A DNA stretch of 32,336 bases, taken from positions 1-32,336 of the forward strand of contig CAJOCR010000023.1 in NCBI GenBank assembly GCA_905236755.1, read 5' to 3'. The position numbers and the translations under genes were made by a program. Positions 1-7,242 of this stretch are shown here, piece by piece. The notes below the pieces were generated by a model. It made no database searches and had not been told where the DNA came from. It saw only the letters and a program-made list of their open reading frames with translations. This stretch comes from an uncultured Prevotella sp. Lineage in GTDB: Bacteria; Bacteroidota; Bacteroidia; Bacteroidales; Bacteroidaceae. The first letter of the stretch is position 1; each line of letters opens with the position of its first letter.

Positions 1-60
1 CCCTACGGGTGTTATACCCTGAATATCAATGCTTTAAGTGTAAAATCCATCTTCACCCTA

Positions 61-163
61 ACTTCACCTCATCTTCACCCTCAAAAAGCGTTTTAAACAA
101 CTGTAAAAAGGGCATGAGAACATAACAATAGAGGTGAAGATGGGGGTGAAGATGAGGTGAAGT
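61..163. repeat. 20-bp perfect inverted repeat, 63-bp spacer
   Basis: ACTTCACCTCATCTTCACCC at 61-80 is repeated exactly as its reverse complement at 144-163. The arms belong to a longer run of TTCACC/GGTGAAG words (51-82, 131-163, and a further copy near 210-217). Similar stretches (CCCTGAATATCAATG near 18 and CCCTCTGAATATCATAG near 180) flank both arms, so the whole block looks like an inverted duplication. No reading frame crosses it. It could fold as a long cruciform or RNA hairpin, or be the footprint of a mobile element or phage-type replication region lying left of the window. Confidence 0.75.
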
Positions 164-640
164 AGAAAAACTGACTTAACCCTCTGAATATCATAGCGTT
201 TAAACGAAAGGGGTGAAGTTGAAAAAGAAAAGTTGAAAAAAAATGCACGCGTAAATTATTTTCAAGCTGCTTATATTTTTTCTTTAGTTAGCCCATTTTT
301 ATTTCCTGCCTAAGAAAAATTTTCTGCCTGCCCAGAAACTTAAGATTTCACTTTTTAATGGTTTTTCTGAACTCAGGAAAACTGTAAATCAATTTTATTA
401 TTTCTCCTATATGAGTCCTATATTCCTCCTAAAAGAAATATTGAAAGATGAAAAGAATGAAATATGGAAATATAAAAACCGCTCAGTACTGTATGCTTTA
501 TCATTTAGCATCTATCATTTAGCGAAGCGCATTCATCTCGAACGCATCTCGAAACCATCTCGAAGGAAAAGACCCTTCCCGGCCTCCCCTCCAAAGGGGA
601 GTAGTAATAGAAACTCATATTGTTTAACCTTAAATCCCTG
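164..640. other. AT-rich intergenic stretch without a convincing gene
   Basis: I see no convincing gene. The one open frame (411-641, plus) has no family resemblance and is low complexity. Local features are a triple ATCTCGAA word at about 536-568 and a short C/G-rich hairpin TCCCCT-CCAA-AGGGGA at about 586-601, which recurs in varied form at other intergenic sites in the window. Confidence 0.5.
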
Positions 641-658
641 ACTACTCTACAGTTTTTT
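641..658. repeat. 18-bp direct repeat, left copy, flanking the toxin-antitoxin module
   Basis: ACTACTCTACAGTTTTTT at 641-658 recurs exactly at 1328-1345. The left copy lies just beyond the toxin stop codon. The right copy is one arm of the terminator hairpin in the leader of the antitoxin. Here, at the left copy, the matching hairpin arm is missing. Confidence 0.7.
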
Positions 659-659
659 A

Positions 660-998
660 TTATTCTAATGCCTTGATAATTTGATCCACATATTTTTCAG
701 ACACATTTGCATATTCTGATTTATCGAATATTGTTACAAGATATATATTTATCTTGTCTTCTTGCTGCTCTACATTAAAGGTAATAATCCGCATACCGCC
801 ACTTTTCCCTTTTGATTTTGAAGAAACAGCAAGCCTTATTTTTCGCTTGCCACCACCTAAATCCACACCAGAAAATGGATTTTTTTTAAGCATCTCTTGC
901 AATGCAGTCAAATCTGCACCAAGAGACTTATACTTCTTGGCAAGTCGTTTTGCTTGTCTGCAAAACTCAGTTGATGGTATAATTACAACATCTGACAT
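660..998 (-). CDS. RelE/ParE-superfamily toxin of a type II toxin-antitoxin pair
   Basis: This 112-residue basic protein carries the family's core pattern: a short N-terminal helix pair, then a central NPF..G..LGGGKRKIRLAV stretch at about residues 40-58, GKSGG(M)R at about 64-70, and a C-terminal IYLVTIFDKSEYANVS strand and helix. The GKSGG-R loop is typical of HigB/RelE-type ribosome-dependent mRNA interferases. The expected role is translation inhibition under stress, neutralised by the protein encoded just upstream. The ATG lies 1 bp after the antitoxin stop codon, so the two are co-transcribed with the antitoxin first. The length is normal and the reading frame intact. Family membership is from sequence pattern; activity and target are inferred. 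Confidence 0.85.
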   Translation of the reverse strand: MSDVVIIPSTEFCRQAKRLAKKYKSLGADLTALQEMLKKNPFSGVDLGGGKRKIRLAVSSKSKGKSGGMRIITFNVEQQEDKINIYLVTIFDKSEYANVSEKYVDQIIKALE

Positions 999-999
999 A

Positions 1000-1248
1000 T
1001 CAAAGATTATCTATCAAATCCTGCAGTGTTCCAGAACTATCTTTTCCATTCTTTATTGCCTTTACTTCCTGCCATCCCTTTTCGATAGATGCCTTTATCA
1101 ACATCTGCTCTGCAAGTTTGGTGTTATTAAAGACAAGTCGTTCCATAATAGCCTGACGAGTATTCTTCGACTGCTGCATTATAAGAGTCCATAATGCTTC
1201 AAGTGAAGAATTTGATGCTGCTTTATTTGATAAAGATGTTGTTGCCAT
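1000..1248 (-). CDS. Cognate antitoxin of the RelE/ParE-type toxin
   Basis: This 82-residue protein directly precedes the toxin gene with a 1-bp gap. The N-terminus is Ser/Asn-rich and looks unstructured; the middle is helical and charged (SLEALWTLIMQQSKNTRQAI); the C-terminal tail GTLQDLIDNL resembles toxin-wrapping tails of small Bacteroidota antitoxins. I see no clear helix-turn-helix, ribbon-helix-helix or AbrB motif, so how it would bind DNA is unclear. Its leader is about 220 nt long and contains an intrinsic terminator (1309-1346), so expression may depend on read-through. The antitoxin role rests mainly on gene order and the partner's identity. Confidence 0.75.
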   Translation of the reverse strand: MATTSLSNKAASNSSLEALWTLIMQQSKNTRQAIMERLVFNNTKLAEQMLIKASIEKGWQEVKAIKNGKDSSGTLQDLIDNL

Positions 1249-1308
1249 ATTATTATTGTTTTTTGCAAAAATAATCAGAAAAGGGAGAAAAGCAAAATTT
1301 TAGGCACA

Positions 1309-1346
1309 AAAAAAACTGTGGAGTATCACTACTCTACAGTTTTTTT
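1309..1346 (-). terminator. Intrinsic terminator inside the toxin-antitoxin leader
   Basis: On the minus strand, ACTGTAGAGTA and TACTCCACAGT form a stem with one mismatch and a 4-nt GTGA loop, followed by eight T. It lies between the predicted promoter (1472-1479) and the antitoxin start (1248). It could therefore end a short RNA or act as an attenuator. The plus strand also has a T run after the stem, so it may work in both directions. Confidence 0.8.
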
Positions 1347-1466
1347 ATCCTTTACAATCTTTTTGTTTACCTTAATCTAATAACCTATTAAACTAAAACA
1401 ATCCTTAAACCTAATAACTAAAAACCTAAATCTATTATTACTACTAACCTAAACAATCATTTTTGA
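1309..1466 (-). ncRNA. Candidate C-depleted leader or small RNA upstream of the antitoxin
   Basis: A transcript from the -7 element at 1479-1472 to the terminator would be about 155 nt. Over roughly 120 nt before the terminator stem this strand has almost no C, and is built of AGGTT/TTAGG-like words (TTTAGGTTAG, TTTAGGTTTTTAG, ATTAGGTTTAAGG, AATAGGTTATTAG). Such an RNA would be unstructured until the terminator, leaving many repeated single-stranded motifs. No open frame of note runs along it. It may be a stand-alone sRNA, a regulatory leader, or a leader inherited from another gene. I do not recognise it as a named RNA family. Confidence 0.45.
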
Positions 1467-1471
1467 TGATG

Positions 1472-1502
1472 CAAAGGTAGAAAGTTTTTTCTGTGTGCGA
1501 AC
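1472..1502 (-). promoter_or_regulatory. Predicted Bacteroidota promoter for the toxin-antitoxin leader
   Basis: TACCTTTG at 1479-1472 (minus) fits the -7 consensus TAnnTTTG. The -33 position is occupied by TTCG inside the palindrome at 1492-1507 rather than by a clean TTTG, so the operator-like repeat overlaps the -33 region. Confidence 0.6.
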
Positions 1503-1573
1503 ACAAAATTATGTTTTTCCTTCAAAAATAGTTGTTTTATTGATTTAAATCAAGTATTGTGTGCGAACACAAA
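1492..1573. promoter_or_regulatory. Paired 16-bp operator-like repeats (1492-1507 and 1558-1573)
   Basis: TGTGTGCGAACACAAA occurs twice, identically and in the same orientation, 66 bp apart. Each copy contains a dyad TGTGT-gcga-ACACA. The first covers the -33 region of the minus-strand promoter, a common place for a repressor site in toxin-antitoxin operons. Two exact copies could allow looping or cooperative binding. Confidence 0.55.
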
Positions 1574-1574
1574 C

Positions 1575-1595
1575 CCTCCCCTTATGAAGGGGAGG
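1575..1595. repeat. C/G-rich hairpin CCTCCCCTT-ATG-AAGGGGAGG
   Basis: This is a perfect 9-bp stem with a 3-nt loop. Related C/G-rich inverted repeats occur at about 586-601, 5877-5912 and 9424-9443, always between genes or beside other repeats, so it is probably a small dispersed intergenic element. Confidence 0.6.
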
Positions 1596-2014
1596 CAGGG
1601 AGGAGTTGGTCTCCCTTTCCTCTTTATCCATTCATCTTTCTTCGCGGAAGAAAGACGAAACAGAAAGAAACGTCGGCGTCCTGAGCTTAAAGGCACGCAC
1701 ACAAGTTTTTTCAATTACTCAATGAACTCGCTTCGCTCAAACAGCATTTCGTATCTCGTTGCTCAACCAAAGGTTGAGACTCGATATAATCAAAAAAACT
1801 TGCATGCTTTTCAGCCTTTTCGTGCGGAATGCCGACATACCTGCCGGCTTGAGTTTCTTGCTGTTATTTTTTTTACGTGTATGTTCGTAATTGCAAGAAA
1901 CGCAGCAAGTTGGTTAGCCTCAAGTAAAATTGAAAGATTTAAAAAGCGCTTTGCGCTCCTTTTTCATTTATCATTTATCATTTGTCATTTAGCGAAGCTC
2001 CGCTTCGCGCTAAT
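1596..2014. other. Intergenic stretch with dispersed repeat, no supported gene
   Basis: The stretch holds the 152-bp repeat copy A (1710-1861) and an AT-rich tail with ATTTATCATTT words (about 1965-1990). Overlapping plus-strand frames (1557-2018 and 1982 onward) run through these repeats or antisense to the cutC gene and are not convincing genes. Confidence 0.6.
1710..1861 (+). repeat. 152-bp dispersed repeat, copy A (inverted relative to copy B at 5719-5870)
   Basis: This 152-bp unit recurs in opposite orientation at 5719-5870 with only a few mismatches and no length change. It contains a small hairpin, CTCAACC-AAA-GGTTGAG, and the word GCTTCGCTC. It begins at TTCAATTACTCAATGAACTC and ends with GAGTTTCTTGC. 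The same frame stays open in both copies, but base changes are few, so this is not evidence of coding. The two copies bracket the CutC fusion gene. No transposase is nearby. Confidence 0.85.
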
Positions 2015-5000
2015 TTAAATCTTTCCCAAAACCTTAAGTATCTGTTCTCCCAGTCCAATGGTGTAGCCCTGCGACACAAACACTACTCGGTTGAAAGTGT
2101 CGGCAATGATGAAGATAGGCAGCTGTGTGGTGCTCTGCAGTTTCATCGCCTTTACTATCTGGTTCTTGATAGTGCCGTTGATGTCGAGACCAAAGCTGTG
2201 GTTTGCGGGCAGCGTTCCAAACTCGGCAATGTTGAAGCGCTTGGCATCTGTTTCGTTCTCAAAGAGGAAAAGGAATGGACGTCCCCACTCTTCAAGCTGC
2301 TTGCGCACTTTTACTATATCCTTGAGTGCGTGGTTTGTTGGCTCCTGTCCTGTTCCAAGGATACCAATCACATAGTAGCCTCTGCCTGTTTGGGCAAGCA
2401 CGCTTTTCTCTACTTGTTTTTCCCCCTTTGCTGGCAGCGTGAGGTATTTTGATTCGCTATCGAAATTGCCAATTACGCTCACCCCTTCTGTGTTTTCTCT
2501 TATCACGAGAGGCATAGTTGTTGTTTTGCCTTCTTCGATGGTGAAGAGTGTTGTGGCTGCAAGCACGCTGCCACTTGCCAAACGGTTGCCTGTGGTGAGC
2601 ATGTATGTGCCTGTTTCGAGAGGAGTGCCATTCTTAAATGTGTTCTCCCATGATGTGCCACCACCCATATCTACTTGTCCTTCTTCGAAGTTGAGTAGCT
2701 GTGAGCGTCCGTTCTCAATGCGTGCTATAGTGAACTGTGAGTAGTATTTAGGATTGTCTAATGATGGCTGTGGCTGGAATGTAAGAACGAGTGTTCCCTT
2801 TGGTGCAGCTGCCTTTTCCTGCTTGTCGGTATCGAAGTTCACATTAAGCCACTCACCATTGTATTTATATTGCACACGCCCTGTAACAACATCTTTTTGA
2901 GCTTCGATATTCAAACTGCGTGCAAGGTCAACGAAGAAGATGTCGCGCGAGCGTGTATCGGTCATTCTCGATTCCCACACACCCATTGGTGTCTGTGCTA
3001 TTCTCAATGCCTTCTTGTCGGGGTTCATCTTTATGTTGCGACGCACCCACTCCACCAATAGCGATGGGTCGTGGCGGAACATCTCAACACTGTCTTTAGA
3101 GAACACGCCTGCAAAGAACTGCTTGAACGGACGGGTAATCATCTCATCTTCCACACGTGGACAAAGTTGATTGGTAGGTGCAAGCATATTGTCTTCGAGG
3201 ATTTCCATTGGCATATCACGAAGATCCTTATCGCGTAGTGTCTTTAAGAGGGCTATGCAGCGCTCGTGCTGATTTCTGTATTTATTGAGGAAAGCCAAGA
3301 TAACACGCCAGTTGCCACGAGCCTTGATAAGAAATTCTCGCTCGTCCTCGGGATATTGCAATGCTTTGTCGCCCTTGATGAATGTTGAGGTGTAGGCTGC
3401 GCGTATGGAATCTTCTATGGCAAGACGCTGCTTGTTGTGCTCTTGTGCCTCAGCCGAGACGTAAGGCATGTTTGCCTGCTCGGGTGGTGGCACGATGTTT
3501 ATCTCATCAAGCTTGTTCATATCGTGCTTCTTTGTGAGCTTGATAGTAACAATCTTGTCTTTGCCGAATGATGATTTGGCATAGCCCCAAGCGCCATTCT
3601 TTGATGCCCACACAAGCATATCGCCCTTACCTGCTGTGAGGAAGGTTTTGCCTGCCTTGTCGGTGTATTTTGATGCTACGGTACAGAACTCAGCATAGTT
3701 ATATATCTGGAAATCAACACGAGCATCATTAACAGCACGTCCCTTCTCATCAACGACCTTGAAATCAACACGAGCCGATGAGCCATAGTTGTCGATAAGG
3801 TTTATCTCGGTGAAATTAGTGGTGCGAAGCATCACCTCTTCAGGACCGCGATAGTCGCCAAAGGCACGGGTGTGCATCAACATTGCTCTACTTGCTGGAG
3901 CATTGAACCAACCAAGGTTTAACACAGCCTCGGGTTCGCAAGCACCCAGAAACCACCATTTGCCATCAGCCCAAGCCTCTACCCATGCGTGGTTGTCATC
4001 GGTGTGAGCCCATCGTGGTGTATATACTTGTCGGGCAGGAATGCCCACACTTCTCAGGGCAGCCACAAGAAATGTGCTTTCTTCGCCACATCGTCCGGCA
4101 GCCGTTCTCACGCTTTGCAATGGCGACGATGTACGTGCATCGCTGGGTTCATACACCACATGCTCGTGGCACCAGTGGTTAACCTCGAGAATAGCCTCTT
4201 TCATTGGCAGGTTCTTCACCCTGTCTTTCAATTCGCGATAGAACACGGTGCGCGAAGAGTCGAGCGGTTCGTTGTTAACACGTATTGGCAACACGAAATG
4301 GCGAAACAGCAGTTCGGGCACATCCTTGCCCCAAGGCATTTCGCCTTGTGCCTTGTAGCTCATGCGAATGTTTTGCATGAAGAAGCTCTCTGGGTAATCG
4401 GTTCTATCAGCCAAGGGCATATAGGAATATAGAAACTTCAAAGCCTCTTTCTCTTTGCTTTGGGCATTAGCAGGCAACACATTGAACATGGCTATAGCCA
4501 GCATGATAACAGTTGTCTTCAGCAACTGTGCAATAGTATTTTTCACTCTGTTAGCGGTTGTGTAAGGCACCCCATCCTCCTTTGCAGATGGTGAGCCCAT
4601 AAATACATCTGGGTTCATATATTTCATTGTTGAAGGTTTAATCTCGCGTGCTGAGAAATGAAAGTTGCTTACTCCCGACTTCTCACGTATCTCGTCAATA
4701 TTCTCCTCATTGACACCACACCCTGCCATGAGGATTATTCTTCCCGCCGTCTTGGCTTGAAGTTTTTTCAGCATAGGAACGCCCAACAAGGCATTAGCCT
4801 GCTGTCCTGAGGTGAGAATGCGGTTGAAGCCAAGCTTTATGCAATCGTCGAGTGCTTTCTCGGCATCTCGTGCTCTGTCGAAGGCACGATGAAATGTTAC
4901 CGACATGCCCTCGCAACGCTTCATCAAACGAGCGTTGGCAACCATATCTACATCGCCATCGGGAGTGAGACAGCCAAAGACCACTCCATCGGCGCCAGCC

Positions 5001-5266
5001 TTACGTGCTGCATCAATATCAAGTTCCATACGCTCGAGTTCAAGATCGGTGTAACAAAAATCGCCACCACGTGGACGAATAATAACATGCAGTCGGGTTG
5101 TTGTTAACACCTTGCGTGCAACAACCATTTCCCCCCACGACGGTGTTGTGCCACCTTCAGGAATACCGGCGCAAAGCTCCACCCTATCGGCTCCACCCTC
5201 CTGGGCAGCAATGCAGCTTTCAACACCATTGGCACAAATCTCTACTTCAAAATCGGTTCGAAACAT
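2015..5266 (-). CDS. cutC: CutC domain fused in frame to a secreted transglutaminase-like protein
   Basis: Residues 1 to about 248 are a complete CutC-family TIM barrel (EICANGVESCIAAQEGGADRV near the start, VTFHRAFD, SGVSNFHFSAR), named for copper homeostasis. Without a stop the frame runs into a signal-peptide-like segment (about 241-269, ending NVLPANAQ) and a transglutaminase-like domain with Cys393 (GRCGEES) and His426 (NHAWVEAW). Beta-rich domains follow, and the last ~120 residues look like a thioredoxin fold without CxxC. CutC proteins are normally about 245 residues, so 1083 is unusual. A GTG at 4546-4544 (residue 241) would start MKNTIAQLLKTTVIM, a good signal peptide giving an 843-residue exported protein, so two products from overlapping starts are possible. 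The CutC C-terminal helix would then double as the signal n-region. A -7 element lies upstream at 5395-5388. Confidence 0.88.
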   Translation of the reverse strand: MFRTDFEVEICANGVESCIAAQEGGADRVELCAGIPEGGTTPSWGEMVVARKVLTTTRLHVIIRPRGGDFCYTDLELERMELDIDAARKAGADGVVFGCLTPDGDVDMVANARLMKRCEGMSVTFHRAFDRARDAEKALDDCIKLGFNRILTSGQQANALLGVPMLKKLQAKTAGRIILMAGCGVNEENIDEIREKSGVSNFHFSAREIKPSTMKYMNPDVFMGSPSAKEDGVPYTTANRVKNTIAQLLKTTVIMLAIAMFNVLPANAQSKEKEALKFLYSYMPLADRTDYPESFFMQNIRMSYKAQGEMPWGKDVPELLFRHFVLPIRVNNEPLDSSRTVFYRELKDRVKNLPMKEAILEVNHWCHEHVVYEPSDARTSSPLQSVRTAAGRCGEESTFLVAALRSVGIPARQVYTPRWAHTDDNHAWVEAWADGKWWFLGACEPEAVLNLGWFNAPASRAMLMHTRAFGDYRGPEEVMLRTTNFTEINLIDNYGSSARVDFKVVDEKGRAVNDARVDFQIYNYAEFCTVASKYTDKAGKTFLTAGKGDMLVWASKNGAWGYAKSSFGKDKIVTIKLTKKHDMNKLDEINIVPPPEQANMPYVSAEAQEHNKQRLAIEDSIRAAYTSTFIKGDKALQYPEDEREFLIKARGNWRVILAFLNKYRNQHERCIALLKTLRDKDLRDMPMEILEDNMLAPTNQLCPRVEDEMITRPFKQFFAGVFSKDSVEMFRHDPSLLVEWVRRNIKMNPDKKALRIAQTPMGVWESRMTDTRSRDIFFVDLARSLNIEAQKDVVTGRVQYKYNGEWLNVNFDTDKQEKAAAPKGTLVLTFQPQPSLDNPKYYSQFTIARIENGRSQLLNFEEGQVDMGGGTSWENTFKNGTPLETGTYMLTTGNRLASGSVLAATTLFTIEEGKTTTMPLVIRENTEGVSVIGNFDSESKYLTLPAKGEKQVEKSVLAQTGRGYYVIGILGTGQEPTNHALKDIVKVRKQLEEWGRPFLFLFENETDAKRFNIAEFGTLPANHSFGLDINGTIKNQIVKAMKLQSTTQLPIFIIADTFNRVVFVSQGYTIGLGEQILKVLGKI

Positions 5267-5387
5267 ATTTTTGAATGTGGAATGTGGAGTGTGGAATTAT
5301 TTTTAATGACGAATTATAAATTAATGAATTCGCATTTTCAACTCCAAAACTCGTAATTAAATAATTGATAACTAATATTTTTGTTTG

Positions 5388-5395
5388 CAAAGATA
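5388..5395 (-). promoter_or_regulatory. Predicted -7 element for the cutC fusion gene
   Basis: TATCTTTG on the minus strand matches TAnnTTTG and would give a leader of about 115 nt. No clear -33 element is visible. Confidence 0.5.
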
Positions 5396-5718
5396 GAAAA
5401 ATATTTTTGGAATAACCTCGCACTGCTTTTATTTTTAAAGAAGAACCTCAAAAACCTTGCTACTTAGATAAATTCGTAACTTAACTTTCGCCTGAATGCA
5501 CTTTGTATTTTTCTCTTAACTAAAGTTTCGCAAGCGAATTATTTTACTTGAGATTTTAAAAAGAAGAAAATGTGTATGAAATGGAATTCTCTTTCAGAAA
5601 AAATCCATTCATACACTAGAAAATAAAGTGCTGATGCACCAGTGCGCAATCGCGCAAAGGATATCAACCTACACTTTGAACTTTGAGATTTGAGGATTGA
5701 ACTTTCCATAAAAAATCT
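5396..5718. other. AT-rich intergenic stretch with one long hairpin, no gene
   Basis: No gene is supported. GTGTATGAAATGGA (5572-5585) pairs with TCCATTCATACAC (5604-5616) with one bulge, giving a 13-bp hairpin with an 18-nt loop and no T run. The words ACCTTGCTACTTAGATAAATTC at about 5455-5476 recur in the tandem duplication at 5923-6116. Confidence 0.5.
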
Positions 5719-5870
5719 GCAAGAAACTCAAGCCGGCAGGCATGTCGGCATTTCGCACGAAAAGGCTGAAAAGCATGCAAGTTTTTTTTATTATATCGAG
5801 TCTCAACCTTTGGTTGAGCAACGAGATACGAAATGCTGTTTGAGCGAAGCGAGTTCATTGAGTAATTGAA
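5719..5870 (-). repeat. 152-bp dispersed repeat, copy B (inverted copy of 1710-1861)
   Basis: This is the reverse complement of copy A with about four substitutions, for example CGTGCGAAATGCC in place of CGTGCGGAATGCC and GACATGCCTG in place of GACATACCTG. A degenerate C/G-rich element (CTCTCCC...GGAAAGGG) abuts its right side at about 5880-5910, as one also lies near copy A. Confidence 0.85.
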
Positions 5871-5922
5871 ATTATGAGCCTCTCCCATCCCTCTCCAGTA
5901 GGAAAGGGCTAACCAAGCGCAT

Positions 5923-6116
5923 AAAACCTTGCTACTTAGATAAATTCGTAATTAAATAACTCAACATCGCACAAAGTGCGACCAATTCGTAATTCAAAAT
6001 TCGTAATTCCAAATTATTTAAAACCTTGCTACTTAGATAAATTCAAAATTAAATAACTCAACATCGCACAAAGTGCGACCAATTCGTAATTCAAAATTCG
6101 TAATTCCAAATTATTT
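5923..6116. repeat. 97-bp tandem duplication upstream of the BASS transporter
   Basis: Two head-to-tail copies, 5923-6019 and 6020-6116, both start AAAACCTTGCTACTTAGATA and both contain the palindrome-like ATCGCACAAAGTGCGA. They differ at only a couple of bases (TTCGTAATT against TTCAAAATT). The second copy runs up to the promoter of the gene at 6131. Confidence 0.85.
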
Positions 6117-6126
6117 ATTACCTTTG
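6097..6126 (+). promoter_or_regulatory. Promoter giving a leaderless or nearly leaderless BASS mRNA
   Basis: TACCTTTG at 6119-6126 matches TAnnTTTG, with TTCG at 6097-6100 in the -33 position, 18 bp upstream. The ATG begins 4 bp after the -7 element, so transcription should start at or within a base or two of the start codon. Confidence 0.6.
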
Positions 6127-6130
6127 CACT

Positions 6131-6985
6131 ATGAACCCAATATTTATTGTTTTACCAATCCTTACATTATTAATGTTCGACTTGGGCTTGACCCTTAAGC
6201 CACAGGATTTCGTGTTTGTAGCAAAACGTCCTAAAGCAGCCCTTGTGGGTCTCACAGGACAGTTAGTAATTTTACCACTTGTTGCCTATCTTCTTGCAAC
6301 AGCACTAAACCTTCCAGCTTACTATTTCATTGGAATCGTTCTTGTTGCCTGCTGCCCAGGAGGTTCATCGAGCAACATTTTCTCTCTGCTTGCCAAAGGC
6401 GATGTAGCACTATCGGTATCAATGACTGCCGTTAGTAGCATCGTTACGCTTTTCACCGTACCAGTAATAATGCAATACACCACAGCAAGTGTGGGCAATG
6501 CTGTGGGAGTAACCCTCCCTGTTGGCAACCTGCTGGCGCAAAACTGTGTTACCATGCTGCTGCCTATCGTATTGGGTATTGCGGTGAGACATTTCTTCAC
6601 TACCACCGCTGAGAAAATTGAGCGCGTGCTCACCAAGTGTGCTTTTCCAGCATTGATGCTTGTTGTTGTGTTGTTCTACATTCAGCACAAAGACACTATC
6701 ATGAATGCTTCAGCCACAACACTTCTCTCACCGCTTGCCCTTATTCTTTGCGCCATCACAGTGGCAGGAGCAATAGGCAAGCTGATGCGCCTTAACACCA
6801 AGGAGCAGCGCACCATAATAATCGAAGTGGGCATGCAGAATGCAGCACAGGCAATAGCTATTGCATCCTCGCCATTCATCTTCCACAACGATATCATAGC
6901 TGTTCCAGCTATCATCTATTCGCTGATGATGAATCTGGTGCTGCTAACGTATGTGGCGCTTTGTAAGCGCAAAGCTAATGAATAA
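6131..6985 (+). CDS. BASS-family (bile acid:sodium symporter-like) transporter
   Basis: This 284-residue protein is almost wholly hydrophobic, with about nine membrane segments. The BASS/SBF signature ACCPGGSSSNIFSLLAKGD is at about residues 75-93, followed by VALSVSMTAVSS. A second conserved helix, EVGMQNAAQAIAIAS, at about 231-245 matches the family's crossover region with E and Q near the sodium site. The likely role is sodium-coupled import of an organic anion across the inner membrane; the substrate (bile acid, pantoate, keto acid or other) cannot be read from sequence. It is the only plus-strand gene in the first 22 kb and stands alone. Tandem duplications flank both ends, and the downstream one copies the last codons of the gene. 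Confidence 0.88.
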   Translation: MNPIFIVLPILTLLMFDLGLTLKPQDFVFVAKRPKAALVGLTGQLVILPLVAYLLATALNLPAYYFIGIVLVACCPGGSSSNIFSLLAKGDVALSVSMTAVSSIVTLFTVPVIMQYTTASVGNAVGVTLPVGNLLAQNCVTMLLPIVLGIAVRHFFTTTAEKIERVLTKCAFPALMLVVVLFYIQHKDTIMNASATTLLSPLALILCAITVAGAIGKLMRLNTKEQRTIIIEVGMQNAAQAIAIASSPFIFHNDIIAVPAIIYSLMMNLVLLTYVALCKRKANE

Positions 6986-7161
6986 TGAATAATGAATATT
7001 GAATAATTGGTCGGCTGCGCCGATATAATAATCAAAATTTAGGTGCAGTAAAATGGAATGTGGCGCTTTGCAAGCGCAAAGCTAATGAATAATGAATATT
7101 GAATAATGAATAATGGTCGGCTGCACAGATATAATAATCAAAATTTTAGATGCAGTAAAAT
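6951..7161. repeat. ~107-bp tandem duplication covering the 3' end of the BASS gene
   Basis: ATGTGGCGCTTTG(T/C)AAGCGCAAAGC at 6951 recurs at 7058, followed in both copies by AATGAATAATGAATA words, GGTCGGCTGC and GATATAATAATCAAAATTT. Copy 1 holds the last 11 codons and the stop; copy 2 is intergenic. GCGCTTTG(T/C)AAGCGC is a hairpin that could serve as a 3' structure in both. Confidence 0.8.
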
Positions 7162-7179
7162 AATCCCTAATGCCGTAAG

Positions 7180-7242
7180 GCATCCATTATTCAATATTAA
7201 TTATTCATTATTCAATAGCGAAGCGCTATGGGCTTCGCGTTA
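7180..7242. repeat. AT-rich near-repeat block between convergent genes
   Basis: ATTATTCAATATT/ATTCATTATTCAATA words here are the reverse complement of GAATAATGAATATTGAATAA at about 7085-7110, so the block and the duplication could pair into a long AT hairpin between the convergent genes. TAGCGAAGCGCTA at about 7218-7230 is palindromic. No T-run terminator is visible. Confidence 0.5.

Noticed and set aside
411..641. 76-residue open frame
   Set aside because: Low-complexity AT-rich sequence, no family resemblance, no promoter or partner gene.
1557..2018. Open frame across repeat copy A, with the same peptide frame open in copy B
   Set aside because: The shared peptide comes from the 152-bp DNA repeat; few differences and different flanking frames give no sign of coding selection.
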